64,000 nucleotides of DNA. Origin: Bryum argenteum (taxonomy: Eukaryota > Streptophyta > Bryopsida > Bryales > Bryaceae). The notes under the pieces are model-generated. The model searched no databases. It had not been told where the DNA came from and worked only from the letters and a program-made list of their open reading frames with translations. The stretch lies in NCBI GenBank assembly GCA_037043015.1, contig CM073322.1, positions 7,823,601-7,887,600 of the forward strand, written 5' to 3'. Made by a program: the position numbers and the translations under genes. The stretch's first letter is position 1. Each line of letters opens with the position of its first letter. Below are positions 23,734 to 34,156 of the stretch, in pieces.

Positions 23734-25864
23734 TTAATGTTTAAGGCCGGTTTTAGGGATGATGGAGGATAATGAGTTCATTACATTCTGCTCTGTTGGA
23801 ATGTCTTTTCCGTCATTGTCGGTGGTCGCCTCCCGGCTATGGCGTTGCCACTGCACTGCTTGGCCGGGCGGCCAAGCTCCAAAGCGAGCGGCAAACATGC
23901 CCACCAGTGACTGCATCAAAACCTCTAGATTCTCAACTCGCGATCCCAAGGCGTCCCTCTTCCGTGAAGAAGGAGATTCGTCTTTGGATTGCCATTCAGC
24001 TGCAGGTGAGACGTTGGACACTGTCGACGAGTGATACTTTCGCTTCCTCGACGATGCGCCCTTTTCCCGCTGTAATTCGGTCTCCAACTCCAAACGCGAT
24101 GGATCCCGCTCGAGCTCTAGTGCCTGGAACAACGGCAGCTTTCGGAGCATTGATGTGAGTCAAACAACAGAACTAGAACAATTCTGAATCTTTTCATGGG
24201 GTCTTGAGATTAGTTTTCATTTTTAGAATTGAAACTAGTCTTGATTTGCAACCCAACCCAACAAATTTCGTCAAAATCCGACATTGTATGAGGATTTGGC
24301 GGCTCTTCAAACATGGAGAACTTCATGAAAATTGCACTGCCGGTACCGGCAGTGCAACTTTCATCATTTTTCACTCAATCTTTTCATGGGGTCTTGAGAT
24401 TAGTTTTCATTTTTAGAATTAAAACTAGTCTTGATTTGCAACCCAACCCAACAAATTTCGTCAAAATCGGACATTGTATGAGGATTTGGCGGCTCTTCAA
24501 ACATGGAGAACTTCATGAAGATTGCACTGCCGGTACCGGCAGTGCAACTTTCATCATTTTTCACTCAATCTTTTCATGGGGTCTTGAGATAAGTTTTCAT
24601 TTTTGGAATTGAAACTAGACTTGATTTGCAACCCAACCCAACAAATTTCGTCAAAATCCGACATTGTATGAGGATTTGGCGGCTCTTCAAACATGGAGAA
24701 CTTCATGAAAATTGCACTGCCGGTACCGGCAGTGCAACTTTCATCATTTTTCACTCAATCTTTTCATGGGGTCTTGAGATTAGTTTTCATTTTTAGAATT
24801 GAAACTAGACTTGATTTGCAACCCAACCCAACAAATTTCGTCAAAATCCTAGAATACATTTGACAAGCTGAGATAATTGTGCACAGAAATTTCTCACCAA
24901 ATTATCACGCACCTCTCCTTCTGATCGGCCTGCGTGGCTCTTCTTCTGCACCTTGCTGCGGCTTGCCTTCCGCGCCTCAGACTCCTTCTTCTTTCGGTCT
25001 TCCTTTATTAGTTTAGTCATATTGTGCCAGAACGGAGGCGGACATCCGGGGGGGCACCGTCCACCTTTGAGGATTATCTGCTTGGTGTGGTACCGCTTCA
25101 TCCGTAAGTGGTCCATCATGACCTTGTGGAAGCCTTCCTCCGATAGTCTTCCCAACCCCCACAAGATTTCTCGGTGATGGCATCGACTTGGGCTTTGATA
25201 TCCAAGAGCATCGCCTTGTCGTGAAGTTTGTAGTTGTCGATGCTGAAGTCGATGTTCCTTCTGTATCCTCGCAGAGTTGTAAAAAACTTCGACCGGTGCA
25301 GCCCTGTGGGATTTGCCAGTCGCATCCACCTCGACCCAGATGCGCTTGCCGGACTCGTGGGCTTCACCTCGGCCCTCGCCCGACCCTTCCTCTTCTCGTC
25401 CCGGTCCGTAGCTGCGGACCCCGGGATGAGGATGCCATGAAGGCATTAGGACCTCGCATCTTCAAGACCTCGAGGTCCTTCTTCGCAAGCTCCTCTCGGC
25501 CTCCAAAATTGCCGATGCATGAGCATCAGCTGTCGCAGGGAGCTCCTCGTCTTGCTCGTCCTCCTCCTCTCCCACATCTTCGTCTCCCGACATCCGAGAA
25601 ATGTCTTGATTCCGTATATGTCCTCGTCTGAATACATCTCCTCGTCCTGCAGCTCTTCCGACATCTCGATCGACGTCCTCCTTGTTCGCGGCTTAGAAGC
25701 CGATGGTGGTCGAGGTGGTTTTCCGGGCTGTACACTCGGGAGCTTGCCGGAACTGTCCCGCTCAACAATCCCCACTCCTGCGGTTTTACACGACCTTTGC
25801 CCCCACGCATCGCAACGACGCGGATACAACATGAATTACAACATGTATTTCGGCAAAACAACAT
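23734..25864 (-). pseudogene. Transposase_24-like (TNPA-type) gene, central and C-terminal part
   Basis: Segments in shifting frames on the minus strand spell a plant Transposase_24-like protein. An acidic stretch (SIEMSEELQDEEMYSDEDIY) comes from 25832 onward. Then 25367-25116 carries GSRWMRLANPTGLHRSKFFT, and 25116-24893 carries FHKVMMDHLRMKRYHTKQ, PPFWHNMTKLIKEDRKKKES and EARKASRSKVQKKSHAG. The last resembles the family's Ser-Glu-x-x-Lys-x-x-Arg...Gly signature. After the 190 bp tandem array, 24150-23734 gives a charged C-terminal helix region (LELERDPSRLELETELQREK) ending in ENLEVLMQSLVGMF. The array probably sits in an intron. Frame changes near 25370, 25120 and 25450 make the copy inactive. 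Family assignment is from remembered motif shape only. Confidence 0.6.
24187..24850. repeat. 190 bp tandem array with palindrome (array 1)
   Basis: About 3.5 units; the word TTTTCATGGGGTCTTGAG starts at 24191, 24381, 24571 and 24761, a period of exactly 190. Each full unit contains a perfect 26 bp palindrome centred on GGTACC with arms TTGCACTGCC and GGCAGTGCAA. The units are nearly identical, which means young expansion or homogenisation. Confidence 0.95.
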
Positions 25865-25879
25865 GCCAGCAAAAGTTAG

Positions 25880-26115
25880 AGGACCTAGTCACACTGCGTG
25901 ACTTTGTTTATGACTAATACTAGTCACATTCAATACATGTTAGCAGAAGTGACACGACCTAGTCACACTGAGCGACTATGTGTGTGACTGATTCTAATCA
26001 CATTCAAAACAGTGAGCAAAAGTGACACGACCCGGTCACATCACATGACTATGTGTGTGACTCATTCTAGTCACATTCAAAACAGTGAGTAGAAGTGAAA
26101 GGTGAGCAAAACTAG
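25880..26115. repeat. Internal GTGACT/AGTCAC motif cluster
   Basis: Three close repeats of a roughly 60 bp block with ACTAGTCACATTCAA and AAGTGACACGACC. They fall between coding blocks of the minus-strand gene, so are likely intronic. Confidence 0.7.
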
Positions 26116-27252
26116 TCAGAGTGACTGTGCACTCACCCTGGGTTGTTTAGAGGCTGCTGAAGCCCGATGCAACTCCTCTCCCGCCTCTTGATTGCTCTTT
26201 ACTAACCGGGCTCCCCTACGGGGGGCTGAAACATCCCTGCTATCCTCAAACAACCCCATGTTAATAGCGTCGACGCGGAAGCCAGGGATCTCGGTTGTTA
26301 TTGGCGGAAAGGTCGCAATTGTGCAGAAAACATCACGAATGCCATCGTCACTTAAATTTGCTACTCGTTGCACGACATCTGCTACATCGTTTGCTGCGGA
26401 TGGTGAAGGAATGGGAGAGGATGGCGGGGATACAAACCTCCCTGTCGCCTTTTGTTGTCGCGTCACTCGCTTGGGGGTAAGACGGGGACGATGCACTCTT
26501 CTTCCCCGCTAACTTCGATGCACGTTTGCGTGGAGGTGATCTTTGCCTCTTCCTCACTCACAATCAATGGCTCCACAACATTAGCAATGGGGTGAGACTT
26601 GGCAATCCCAACTCCTGCAGCTTTTGCTTGATTGATTGCCAAATTCTTCAACTTATTGATTTCGATTTGCACCAGTGCGTCCCTTCTTCAAGACTAGAGT
26701 CTTCTTCGCTCTTGCCTTTCTCGACCTGCGCTTGGCCCCGGAGTCGCTGGAGGCGCTGGAGTCGGAGGCGCTGGAGTCGGAGGCGCTCGAGTCGGAGGCG
26801 CTGGAGTCGGAGTCGCTGGAGGCCTCCTCCTCCTCCTTGTAGTCGCCGCTGCCGTCGTCCTCTTCTTTCTTTCTTTGCTTTGTCCAAGTCACCTCCGGCG
26901 CCTTCGTCACCTTCGGCGCCTTCGTCAGCTTCGTCAGCTTCGGCGCCTTCCTCACCTTCGGCGCCTTCTGTGTCTCCTTCGGCGGCGTCCTCAGATTCTC
27001 CTTCACCACGGTCCTCGTCTCCTTCGGCGTCGTCCTCGTCTCCTTCGGCGTCGTCCTCGTCTCCTTCGGCCCCGTCCTCGTCTCCTTCTGCGCCGTCCTC
27101 TCCTTCTGCGCCGTCCTCTCCTTCTGCGCCGTCCTCTCCTTCTTCGATCCTCGGTGTCCTCTTCCTCGTTCGGCGCGCGTCGCTTGGTGATTCTTCGCCG
27201 CTTGATCAGTTTCTTCAAGCACTATTGCCGATTGATTCTCCGTGGTCGCCAT
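26116..27252 (-). pseudogene. N-terminal part of CACTA minus-strand gene (low-complexity)
   Basis: The frame starts with Met at 27252 (MATTENQSAIVLEETDQAAK) and runs through repeated KERTAQ and KETRTTP units, then APKVTKAP units, then four DSSAS repeats and a basic end to 26653. Overlapping frames continue at 26672-26463 (INKLKNLAINQAKAAGVGIA) and 26496-26116 (RVTRQQKATGRFVSPPSSPI, DGIRDVFCTIATFPPITT). The repeats are encoded by 15-18 bp DNA repeats. This would be the start of the Transposase_24-like gene or a protein fused to it. The long plus-strand frames over this stretch are low-complexity shadows. Confidence 0.45.
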
Positions 27253-28066
27253 TGCTGCACCTGCAAGAAGCTCTGTAAAAACGAGCTGTAGCCCAAGGCG
27301 CCATTTCAGCCATAGCCGCGATCGCCCTCCTTAGACAGTCACTTCAACATCAATTCGGAGAAATGATTGTTCAAAATTGAACGGCCGTTGTAGACCCCTT
27401 TTTACTCCGCCGCCATCAGCGCTAATTACGGCCGCCACCGCCATTAATGCTGCAGTAATAGCACGAGGCGGCCCATACAGCGTGACTTGTCACAGTCACG
27501 AATACTCGATGACACTCATTGCAGTCACAAAATACTTGCGGTGACTCTACCTAGTCACAGGTACTCATTGGCCTAAATTCACTGAATTTCTAGCTTTTTG
27601 CGTCGAATGATGATGGTGGATTTGAACACCCGTTTCGGCATAGAGTATCAAGTCTCCTCCTTCTTGCCTAATTTTGAGTCTGAAGTTCCAAATCATACCC
27701 TGATTGTCTTCCATTTGAGCTCTTGGATGTTGTCCACATACTTCTAAATTGCAGGTACGTACTGGATCGACGCATGCCGATGACATGTGAGGAAAACTTA
27801 TCATGAATTGTGCAATACGTTAGACATGATCTGACAAATTTGTTTTTCTGATACCCCTCACACTTGCAGATCAACACTACTGCGCGAAGGTATTCAAATT
27901 CTCCAACCTCCCTCCCTCTGTCAGTTTTGGAGTTTACAGTTTTGGAGTTTACATTCACATGTTGTATGTCGATGAGATCAAATTTGATGTTGTCATATTT
28001 TGTTGATAATGTGATTTGTATTCGTGATGGAGCACATCTCCAGGGCCGGCCACTTTCAATGGATCT
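27253..28066. promoter_or_regulatory. Divergent intergenic region of CACTA
   Basis: Lies between the minus-strand gene start (27252) and the first plus-strand transposase-associated segment (28067). It includes another GTGACT/AGTCAC cluster at 27480-27560. By position it would be a bidirectional promoter. No TATA or initiator is assigned. Confidence 0.4.
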
Positions 28067-28261
28067 TTGCATCTCAAAGAATTACTCCATGACCTGCGGT
28101 TGTGGGAGATCGAAGAACAAATTGCCGACAGGCGGGCATTGACGAGGTACCCCTGTCCGTGTCGGATGTGCATGGGAGGCAAGGTCCTTCTTCGACGGAG
28201 CCTTCGGGTTCACCTACGCAAGTTTGGCCGCGATCCAAATTTCACCAGTCTATTTTGGTAA
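28067..28261 (+). pseudogene. Transposase-associated zinc-finger-like segment
   Basis: Open frame with DRRALTRYPCPCRMCMGGK and LRVHLRKFGRDPNFTSLFW. The CPC-x2-C...HL..(F)G...W pattern fits the Transpos_assoc domain found at the N-terminus of plant CACTA tnp2 proteins. It lies about 0.9 kb before the tnp2 core, separated by the SET relic. It is probably the first exon or part of tnp2. Confidence 0.55.
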
Positions 28262-28387
28262 GCATCCATCTCTCATGCACGTACACATCATTTCTGCTCC
28301 AATATTTGCTGAAATCGTTGGCTTCTAGGATTCGAGGCGGCCCTTTGTACAGGCGAAGAACCATGGCCGCATTGCGAGCCTTCCTCG

Positions 28388-28907
28388 GTGCAAAGAAGAC
28401 CCCGCCCATCACTCGCTACTTCCGACCATGAGTCAAACATGATTGTGAAAGGAGAGTACGGGCGGTGGAGGCCCGGTCCCATTCCAAAGCTCCGCAAATT
28501 TATTTTTTGGGGTAGAGCACAGGAAGTTAAAGTGTCACAATTTCCGTTTATGGGATGGGGTTTATTTGCTTTAGAGGCGTGAAAGGCCGAGATGAGCTTC
28601 TACCGTTTGTCGGCCCGAAATTAGATGCACAAGAATTCGATTAGCTCATCGTACCTCTCCACGTTTCCGGCGGTATGCGCTTGCTGCAACCGAAGAAATG
28701 TTTCTGAATGGGGATGTCAAACTCGGGAATGTTGCTGGATTTATAAATAGCAGCGAGGGGCGATCGGAAATCCAAAACTGCCAATGGGATTTTGTGCCTC
28801 TCCCGGCGCCCTGGAACCAGAGCCATCATGGTTACGTAATGACGATAGCATTAAGGGATATAGTTCCAGGGGACGAGTTGTTTGCAGAATACAGGGTCGG
28901 GAAGTAA
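28388..28907 (+). pseudogene. SET-domain (lysine methyltransferase-like) relic
   Basis: 28388-28582 ends with VSQFPFMGWGLFALEA, matching the G-x-G-L-F/A start of a SET domain. After a frame change and an in-frame TAG, 28698-28907 reads KLGNVAGFINSS...VPLPAPWN and HGYVMTIALRDIVPGDELFA, matching the N-x-A-x-F/Y-I-N-S and D-I-x-x-G-x-E-L core that forms the cofactor and substrate pocket, ending EYRVGK. The usual NH of the NHS motif is degenerate (INSS). At least one frameshift and one stop disable it. It lies between the transposase-associated segment and tnp2 and on the same strand, so it is either a captured gene piece or a former fusion. Confidence 0.7.
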
Positions 28908-28969
28908 ATATTTGTCTGTACACATGTACCCGTTAAGACAAGCACTAACGCTTTGGAATGCTTGACCAA

Positions 28970-29140
28970 TCATTGTTAAATAATGACTAGTTCTAGTCAC
29001 ATATTTGTGATATGTCACTCCTCATAGTCGCCAAGTTTGATTCTCCTCAATAATATGACTACACTCTGTCATATCTATGAAAATAATGACTGATTCTAGT
29101 CACAAGTCGTAAACTTCGTTACTGTGACTGTATCCGTTGT
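28970..29140. repeat. Internal GTGACT/AGTCAC motif cluster before tnp2
   Basis: Contains ATGACTAGTTCTAGTCACAT and ATGACTGATTCTAGTCACAA, palindromic spacings of the same motif as the CACTA left end. A probable acceptor (CTATTCAG) follows at about 29167. Confidence 0.7.
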
Positions 29141-29167
29141 GATTGAAAATAGCTGGTTTCTCTATTC

Positions 29168-32100
29168 AGGATTGTTATGACGATCCGAACCATCCTCCTG
29201 AGGCCGACGTTGCAGCAGCGATCGACGACCCTACAGATGTCCTCCGCGACCCTGCACCTACCATCCACAACCCTCCTCATGATGATCGTGTAGAGGACCC
29301 GGAAGCTACATTCGAGAACCCTCCTCCTGAGGCCGGGCCATCCAATGCAGCTGCCGCAGTACCCGAAGTGGATCTGATGCAGATGATCACAGAGTGTTTT
29401 CAAAGATACGACTCACTTGCCGATGATATCTTGAACGACCCAGTCGGGTCGGTGCAGGAAGAGGAAGCGGCAGCAATTGGAGCCGAGTTTGAAGATGAAC
29501 CAGATGAGGACTTTATGGCAGGAGCACAATCACCCCTATATCCAGGTTCATCGACGACATCACTACTTGCCACTTTATTGTTGTTGAACCTCTCTACTGC
29601 GTTTGGCATTTCAGCGAGCTGCACAAACGAGATACTTGTGCTACTGAAGGAGCTCCTTCCTCGAGGTAACACCCTACCAGAGTCTCATTATGCAGCTACC
29701 CGGATGATGCGCAAGATGGGGTTGACATATGCTTTGATTCATGCTTGCACAAATGGGTGTGTGCTATTTCGTAGTGAACTAGCAGCGGCAACACAATGTC
29801 CCGTCTGCCAATCACCACGTTACATTCCAGGCTCAAAGCAGAGACCCAACAAGATCCTTCGTCACTTTCCTTTGATTCCAAGGCTACGCAGGTTGTATCG
29901 CTGCAAACAGTTGGTAACCATGTGCACTTGGCACACATCAAGGCCAACACAACCAGAGAAGATGGAGTGTGTTCCAGATTCTCCGGCATGGAGGCATGTG
30001 AATACATTATTCCCAGACATAGCCGGTGAAGGCCGCAACATCAGGCTGGGTTTGGCACTAGATGGCGTCAACCCCTACTCCAATCTCTCCCTCAACCATT
30101 CCATCTGGCCAATCATTCTCTTAAACTACAACTTGCCTCCTTGGCTTGTGACAAAGACATTCTTTATCATGATGGTTTTGATCATCCCAGGAAAGGAGAG
30201 TGTCACGGCGAACAACATTGACGTGTACTTGGCGCCTTTGCTAAAAGAGTTGCTACAACCTGGGGTGGTGTGTGTGCAGGCATTCGACGCTTCCGCTCCT
30301 CTTGAACACAGATTGTTCACCCCAAGGCCATACTCCTCCGGTGCATTCACGACTTCCTTCCCTGCGTATGGCCTCGTGATCGGGGCAAGTTACGAAAGGG
30401 TATCGAGGATGCCCCGAATGTGGTCCATATGTGTCAAGTAGAAGGTCCTCCGCACTCGGGAAAAATTTGTATATGGGACACCGGCGATATCTTGCACCCA
30501 ATCATCCGTATCGGAGACAGAAAGCAGCATTTGATGGAAAATCGGAGACAAGACCCCCCCCTCCACAGTTCACAGCAAGCGAGATTCTGCAGTTTGGTCG
30601 GGACAGGGAGGCTTGGACAGCCACAACAATCCAAATGGAGGGAGTTCGGCATGCAGACGATCCTGTGCACGTTTCTGGCGTGAAGCGAACGAGCAGTCTC
30701 TACAAACTGCCGTATTGGGAGGTGAGCACAGTGTTGTGCTTTTGAATTTGTTACACTCTTTCATGGCCATGCATCCATCGGGTTCTATTTTTCGTGCCGA
30801 TTGTCTAACACATGTTGTGAAATCTCTTTGTATTTCGATCCTTGATGATACGACATCCGTTGGACCCGATGCACCGCGAGAAGAATATTACGGAGAATGT
30901 GTTGCGAACCATCCGGGGACGAAAAGATACGTTGAAATCGCGGGTGGACTTACGGGAAGCCAAAATTTGGCCACATCTGCACCCACTACCGGGAAGGAGG
31001 CCAGGATCGATGATTCTACCAAAGGCACCCTATGTTACGTCTAAGACAAAAAGAAGGAGTTTGCGGACACCTGCGAAGCTACGACCTCCATCGTCGTAAA
31101 TGCGTAGGAAGTCTTCGATCGATGGTGACAACGGACGGGGACCTTAGAGGTCTAAAGTCGCATGACTACCACGCGTTTTGATGCGGCTATTGCCTCTCTG
31201 CGTTCGGACGCTCCTCGATCCGATTGTCGTGGTGGCTATCATCCGATTGAGCCGCTTGTTCCAAATATATGTGCGAAGATCACATTGCATTGTCGACCCT
31301 TGACGCCCCTGCATTTATGATGAGAGCATAGTGACAATGTGCATGATGGAGAAGGTTTTTCCTCCTTCCTTCTTCGACGTTATGTCACATTTACCTATCC
31401 ATCTAGTGCGGCAATTGCGGATTTGCGGCCCCCGCGCACAACCGGTGGATGTACCCAATCGAACGGTTCCCGAAGACACTCAAGGGCTATGTCAAGCAAC
31501 GCGCTAGGCCGAGGGGATCCATGGCGCGAGGCTACATACGATGAGACTATGGGATTACGCACCCGAGATTTGCAGGGGCCGCACTCTTAGCGAGAGACGA
31601 ATGCGGGATGGTAACGAAGAACCCAAGGTCGGTGGCGAGGTTATAAGCGGCAAAGGACGTTCCCGAAAGTTAACCATTGCGTTACAAGCATGGATTCACG
31701 AGTTTGTGCTTACAAATGCGAGAAATCCTTACGAGTTTCCGAGAGTAAGTCCTTTTGAACTCACACATCACGCATGAGTTACAAATATGACTCTTGTGAG
31801 TCACATTGAAATCATATGACTGATATCGATCACAATTTCCCCACTTGTGGTCGATCTGTGACTTTCTATATGTTCGGTGCAGCAGAGAACACAAAGAGCG
31901 AGATCGAAAGAACGGGCGGGCCGCCGAAGGGAGCAGCGGAGATCACGCTCTCAAATTGACCCGGAGCGGCTCGGTGCGCAGCAGATGAGCCTTTTGTTGT
32001 CCAGTTCCCCAACGCACTAAAGGAGTCAATCGGTAGGGGCGATGACATTAAACCAGGCGTGATGATGTTGGGCGCCTCCATCGTGCAATGCGAGGAGTTA

Positions 32101-32808
32101 CCGCGCGATGTACGATATACGGGAACCATTATCGTACTCGTGCGTCGGTGGTGGATCTGCTAACATGTGACAATGGCGTAGCGGCCACATTTGCGACACC
32201 TGCCGAGCCGCTCCTCCGACAGGAACATCAGGATGGGTAATGTTGAATACATAGGCTCCATCGAAGAAATCATCGGCGTTGACTATGGCGGGTGGGAAAT
32301 CATTGTCCTATATTGTAAGTGGGTGGAGGCAGTGATGGCGGGTCCACGGGCGACTATGAAGCATGACGAATACGGATTCACTCTCGTGAACTTCGATCGG
32401 TGCATGCCACATTCAGCGAACTCATTTGCCTTCCCTGTTCAAGTCCAGCAGGTCTTTTTTGCAGAACTTACCAGCCAAGCCGGGTGGAAGGTGGTTCTCC
32501 GCAAAGATCCACGTAGCACACGAGTCGCCTCATCCACAGAGATGGCCATGCCCGAGATTCAATCCCTTCAGATCGGAAATGCTTCAGATCATCCAGGCCT
32601 ACTCCCAACCGCAGCCACGAGGGACTTGGCACTCGTTCCCCCAACCATGGCAGACGCAGTGGCTATGACTGTTGACGATGTACAGGCCGCTCTACAAGCA
32701 GAAGAGGGAGATGAGGACTTCGAGGAAGAGGACCCGGAACATTCGAACACCCTGTCCACACAGGCAGAAAGTTTTGACACGTGTCATGAGGCTAGTGTGC
32801 ATTTCTAG
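29168..32808 (+). pseudogene. CACTA tnp2 transposase (Transposase_21), decayed
   Basis: An open stretch from the acceptor at 29167 to 30441 starts with an acidic Pro-rich part (DDPNHPPEADV). It then shows the tnp2 core: RLGLALDGVNPYSNLSLNHS, WPIILLNYNLPPWL and IPGKESVTANNIDVYLAPLL. After frame changes, 30431-30745 (YLAPNHPYRRQKAAFDGK, LYKLPYWE) and 30842-31040 (DPMHREKNITENVL, KDTLKSRVDLREAKIWP) continue it. 31445-31545 carries the DUF4218 signature (MYPIERFPKTLKGYVKQRAR, GSMARGYIR), followed by a stop. 32240-32530 carries a DUF4216-like end (WVEAVMAGPR, DEYGFTLVNFDR, FAFPVQVQQVFFAE). An AGTCAC cluster at 31780-31860 is likely an intron. The role would be CACTA excision at the termini, but repeated frame breaks rule out function here. 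Confidence 0.8.
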
Positions 32809-33149
32809 AATAGAAACTAGACTTAATTTGCAACCCAACCCAACAAATTTCGTCAAAATCCGACATTGTATGAGGATTTGGCGGCTCTTCAAACATGCAG
32901 AACTTCATGAAAATTGCACTGCCGGTACCGGCAATGCAACTTTCATCATTTTTCACTCAATCTTTTCATGGGGTCTTGAGATTAGTTTTCATTTTTAGAA
33001 TTGAAACTAGACTTGATTTGCAACCCAACCCAACAAATTTCGTCAAAATCGGACATTGTATGAGGATTTGGCAGCTCTTCAAACATGGAGAACTTCATGA
33101 AAATTGCACTGCCGGTACCGGCAGTGCAACTTTCACCATTTTTCACTCA
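32797..33149. repeat. 190 bp tandem array with palindrome (array 2)
   Basis: About 1.9 units of the same repeat as 24187-24850, including the GGTACC-centred palindrome. The first copy has one arm mutated (GGCAATGCAA). It starts within the last codons of the tnp2 remnant, near the end of that gene. Confidence 0.9.
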
Positions 33150-34132
33150 TGAGAAGTAAGAAACCCATAAAATTGGTTGAACTTTTATTATCATTGAGTT
33201 AGTAAATAATACAAATACAATAACAAACATATATAGTTGTTCCATAGGCCTTCTCATATACTCTATATGCAAGGTGTAAAATTTAAAAATTGATTGGAAT
33301 TTGAGTATAAAATTAAGATAAAGTTTGAAAGTGTCCACATTTGTAAAATATTGAGGAATAACAAGTATGTAAGATGTTCAAAAGTGGATTCAATTAGCAT
33401 GACTTTTTTATAGTAACTTTTGAAGTCACAAAGAAGTTAACATGAAGTAAATATGATTCGAGAATTGTAAAGAAAAATCAAAGAGAAGTAACTTAGAGGT
33501 AAAACCAAAAGTCTTAATCCAAGAATTAATTATCAGTAAAGAATCTTAAACCCAATAGATGTAAAAGGATTCTACACTAATTTGAAACCCACAACCCGAC
33601 CATACTAAATTGCTTGTACAAAATAACCCACACTAAAATCTCTAAAAACCACTTCTGGCCCTAAGCTCACACTATTTAATATGCACCTACACCAATTGAA
33701 AACCCCGAAGCAGACCATACTAAATTGGTCGGAATAATAATCCACACTAAAAAGCCAAGAATCCACTTCTTTGCCTGAAAGTCATACTATTTAATAGGAA
33801 CCTACACTAAATAGCACTAGCCAGACTAATTTCGAATCCAACAACCTACGCCAATAACCATATTTCCTGCCCCCCCTGCCCAAAAACGACACTACCCAGA
33901 CTATACGACACGATGTGCTCCACTAATTGCATAATCGACGAAATCAGACTATTAAACTGGAGAACCGCCCACACTATTTGTGTAGATCATGGGGAACGCG
34001 TTGATAACAAAAAAATCTGTGATCGAGTCAAATGTGACAAGATATCTTTTCACAAATTCCACACAACGATCGCATTTTTTCGTGATTGCGATAAAAATTT
34101 GCGAAAAAAAACCCGATCGCAAGGGTCGGTCG
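33150..34132. repeat. CACTA right subterminal region
   Basis: 33150-33540 is AT-rich with nothing recognised. 33585-33815 holds two degenerate units of about 115 bp (CCATACTAAATTG, CACACTAAAA, ACTATTTAATA). 34040-34130 has inverted GATCGC/GCGATC and TTCGCAAATT words. It lacks the GTGACT array of the left end, so the two ends are asymmetric. Confidence 0.55.
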
Positions 34133-34156
34133 CACTACCCCTGTTTTCTAGTAGTG
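34133..34156. repeat. CACTA right terminal inverted repeat
   Basis: Reads CACTACCCCTGTTTTCTAGT and then AGTG. It is the reverse complement of the left end and is followed by ACA. Confidence 0.95.

Larger units (their letters stand above)
20354..34156. mobile_element. CACTA (En/Spm) DNA transposon, 13.8 kb
   Basis: The left end CACTACTAGAAAACAGGGGG and right end CCCCTGTTTTCTAGTAGTG form inverted repeats of about 24 bp (one G indel). They are flanked by ACA on both sides (20351-20353 and 34157-34159), the 3 bp duplication expected for CACTA. The interior has tnp2 and Transposase_24-like remnants in opposite orientations, a SET-domain relic, 190 bp tandem repeats and numerous GTGACT/AGTCAC motifs. 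It is visibly more GC-rich than the surrounding DNA. Its ends look usable, but its genes are broken, so movement would need a helper. Confidence 0.95.

Noticed and set aside
23759..24158. Plus-strand frames of about 90-130 residues
   Set aside because: Opposite the charged C-terminal region of the Transposase_24-like gene, with no motifs of their own.
24187..24850. A CRISPR-like reading of the regularly spaced repeats
   Set aside because: The 190 bp units are nearly identical through their full length, so there are no unique spacers, and the context is a plant transposon.
26526..27291. 250-residue and 138-residue plus-strand frames rich in SPSAPSS and Arg/Leu
   Set aside because: Antisense shadows of the repetitive minus-strand coding sequence.
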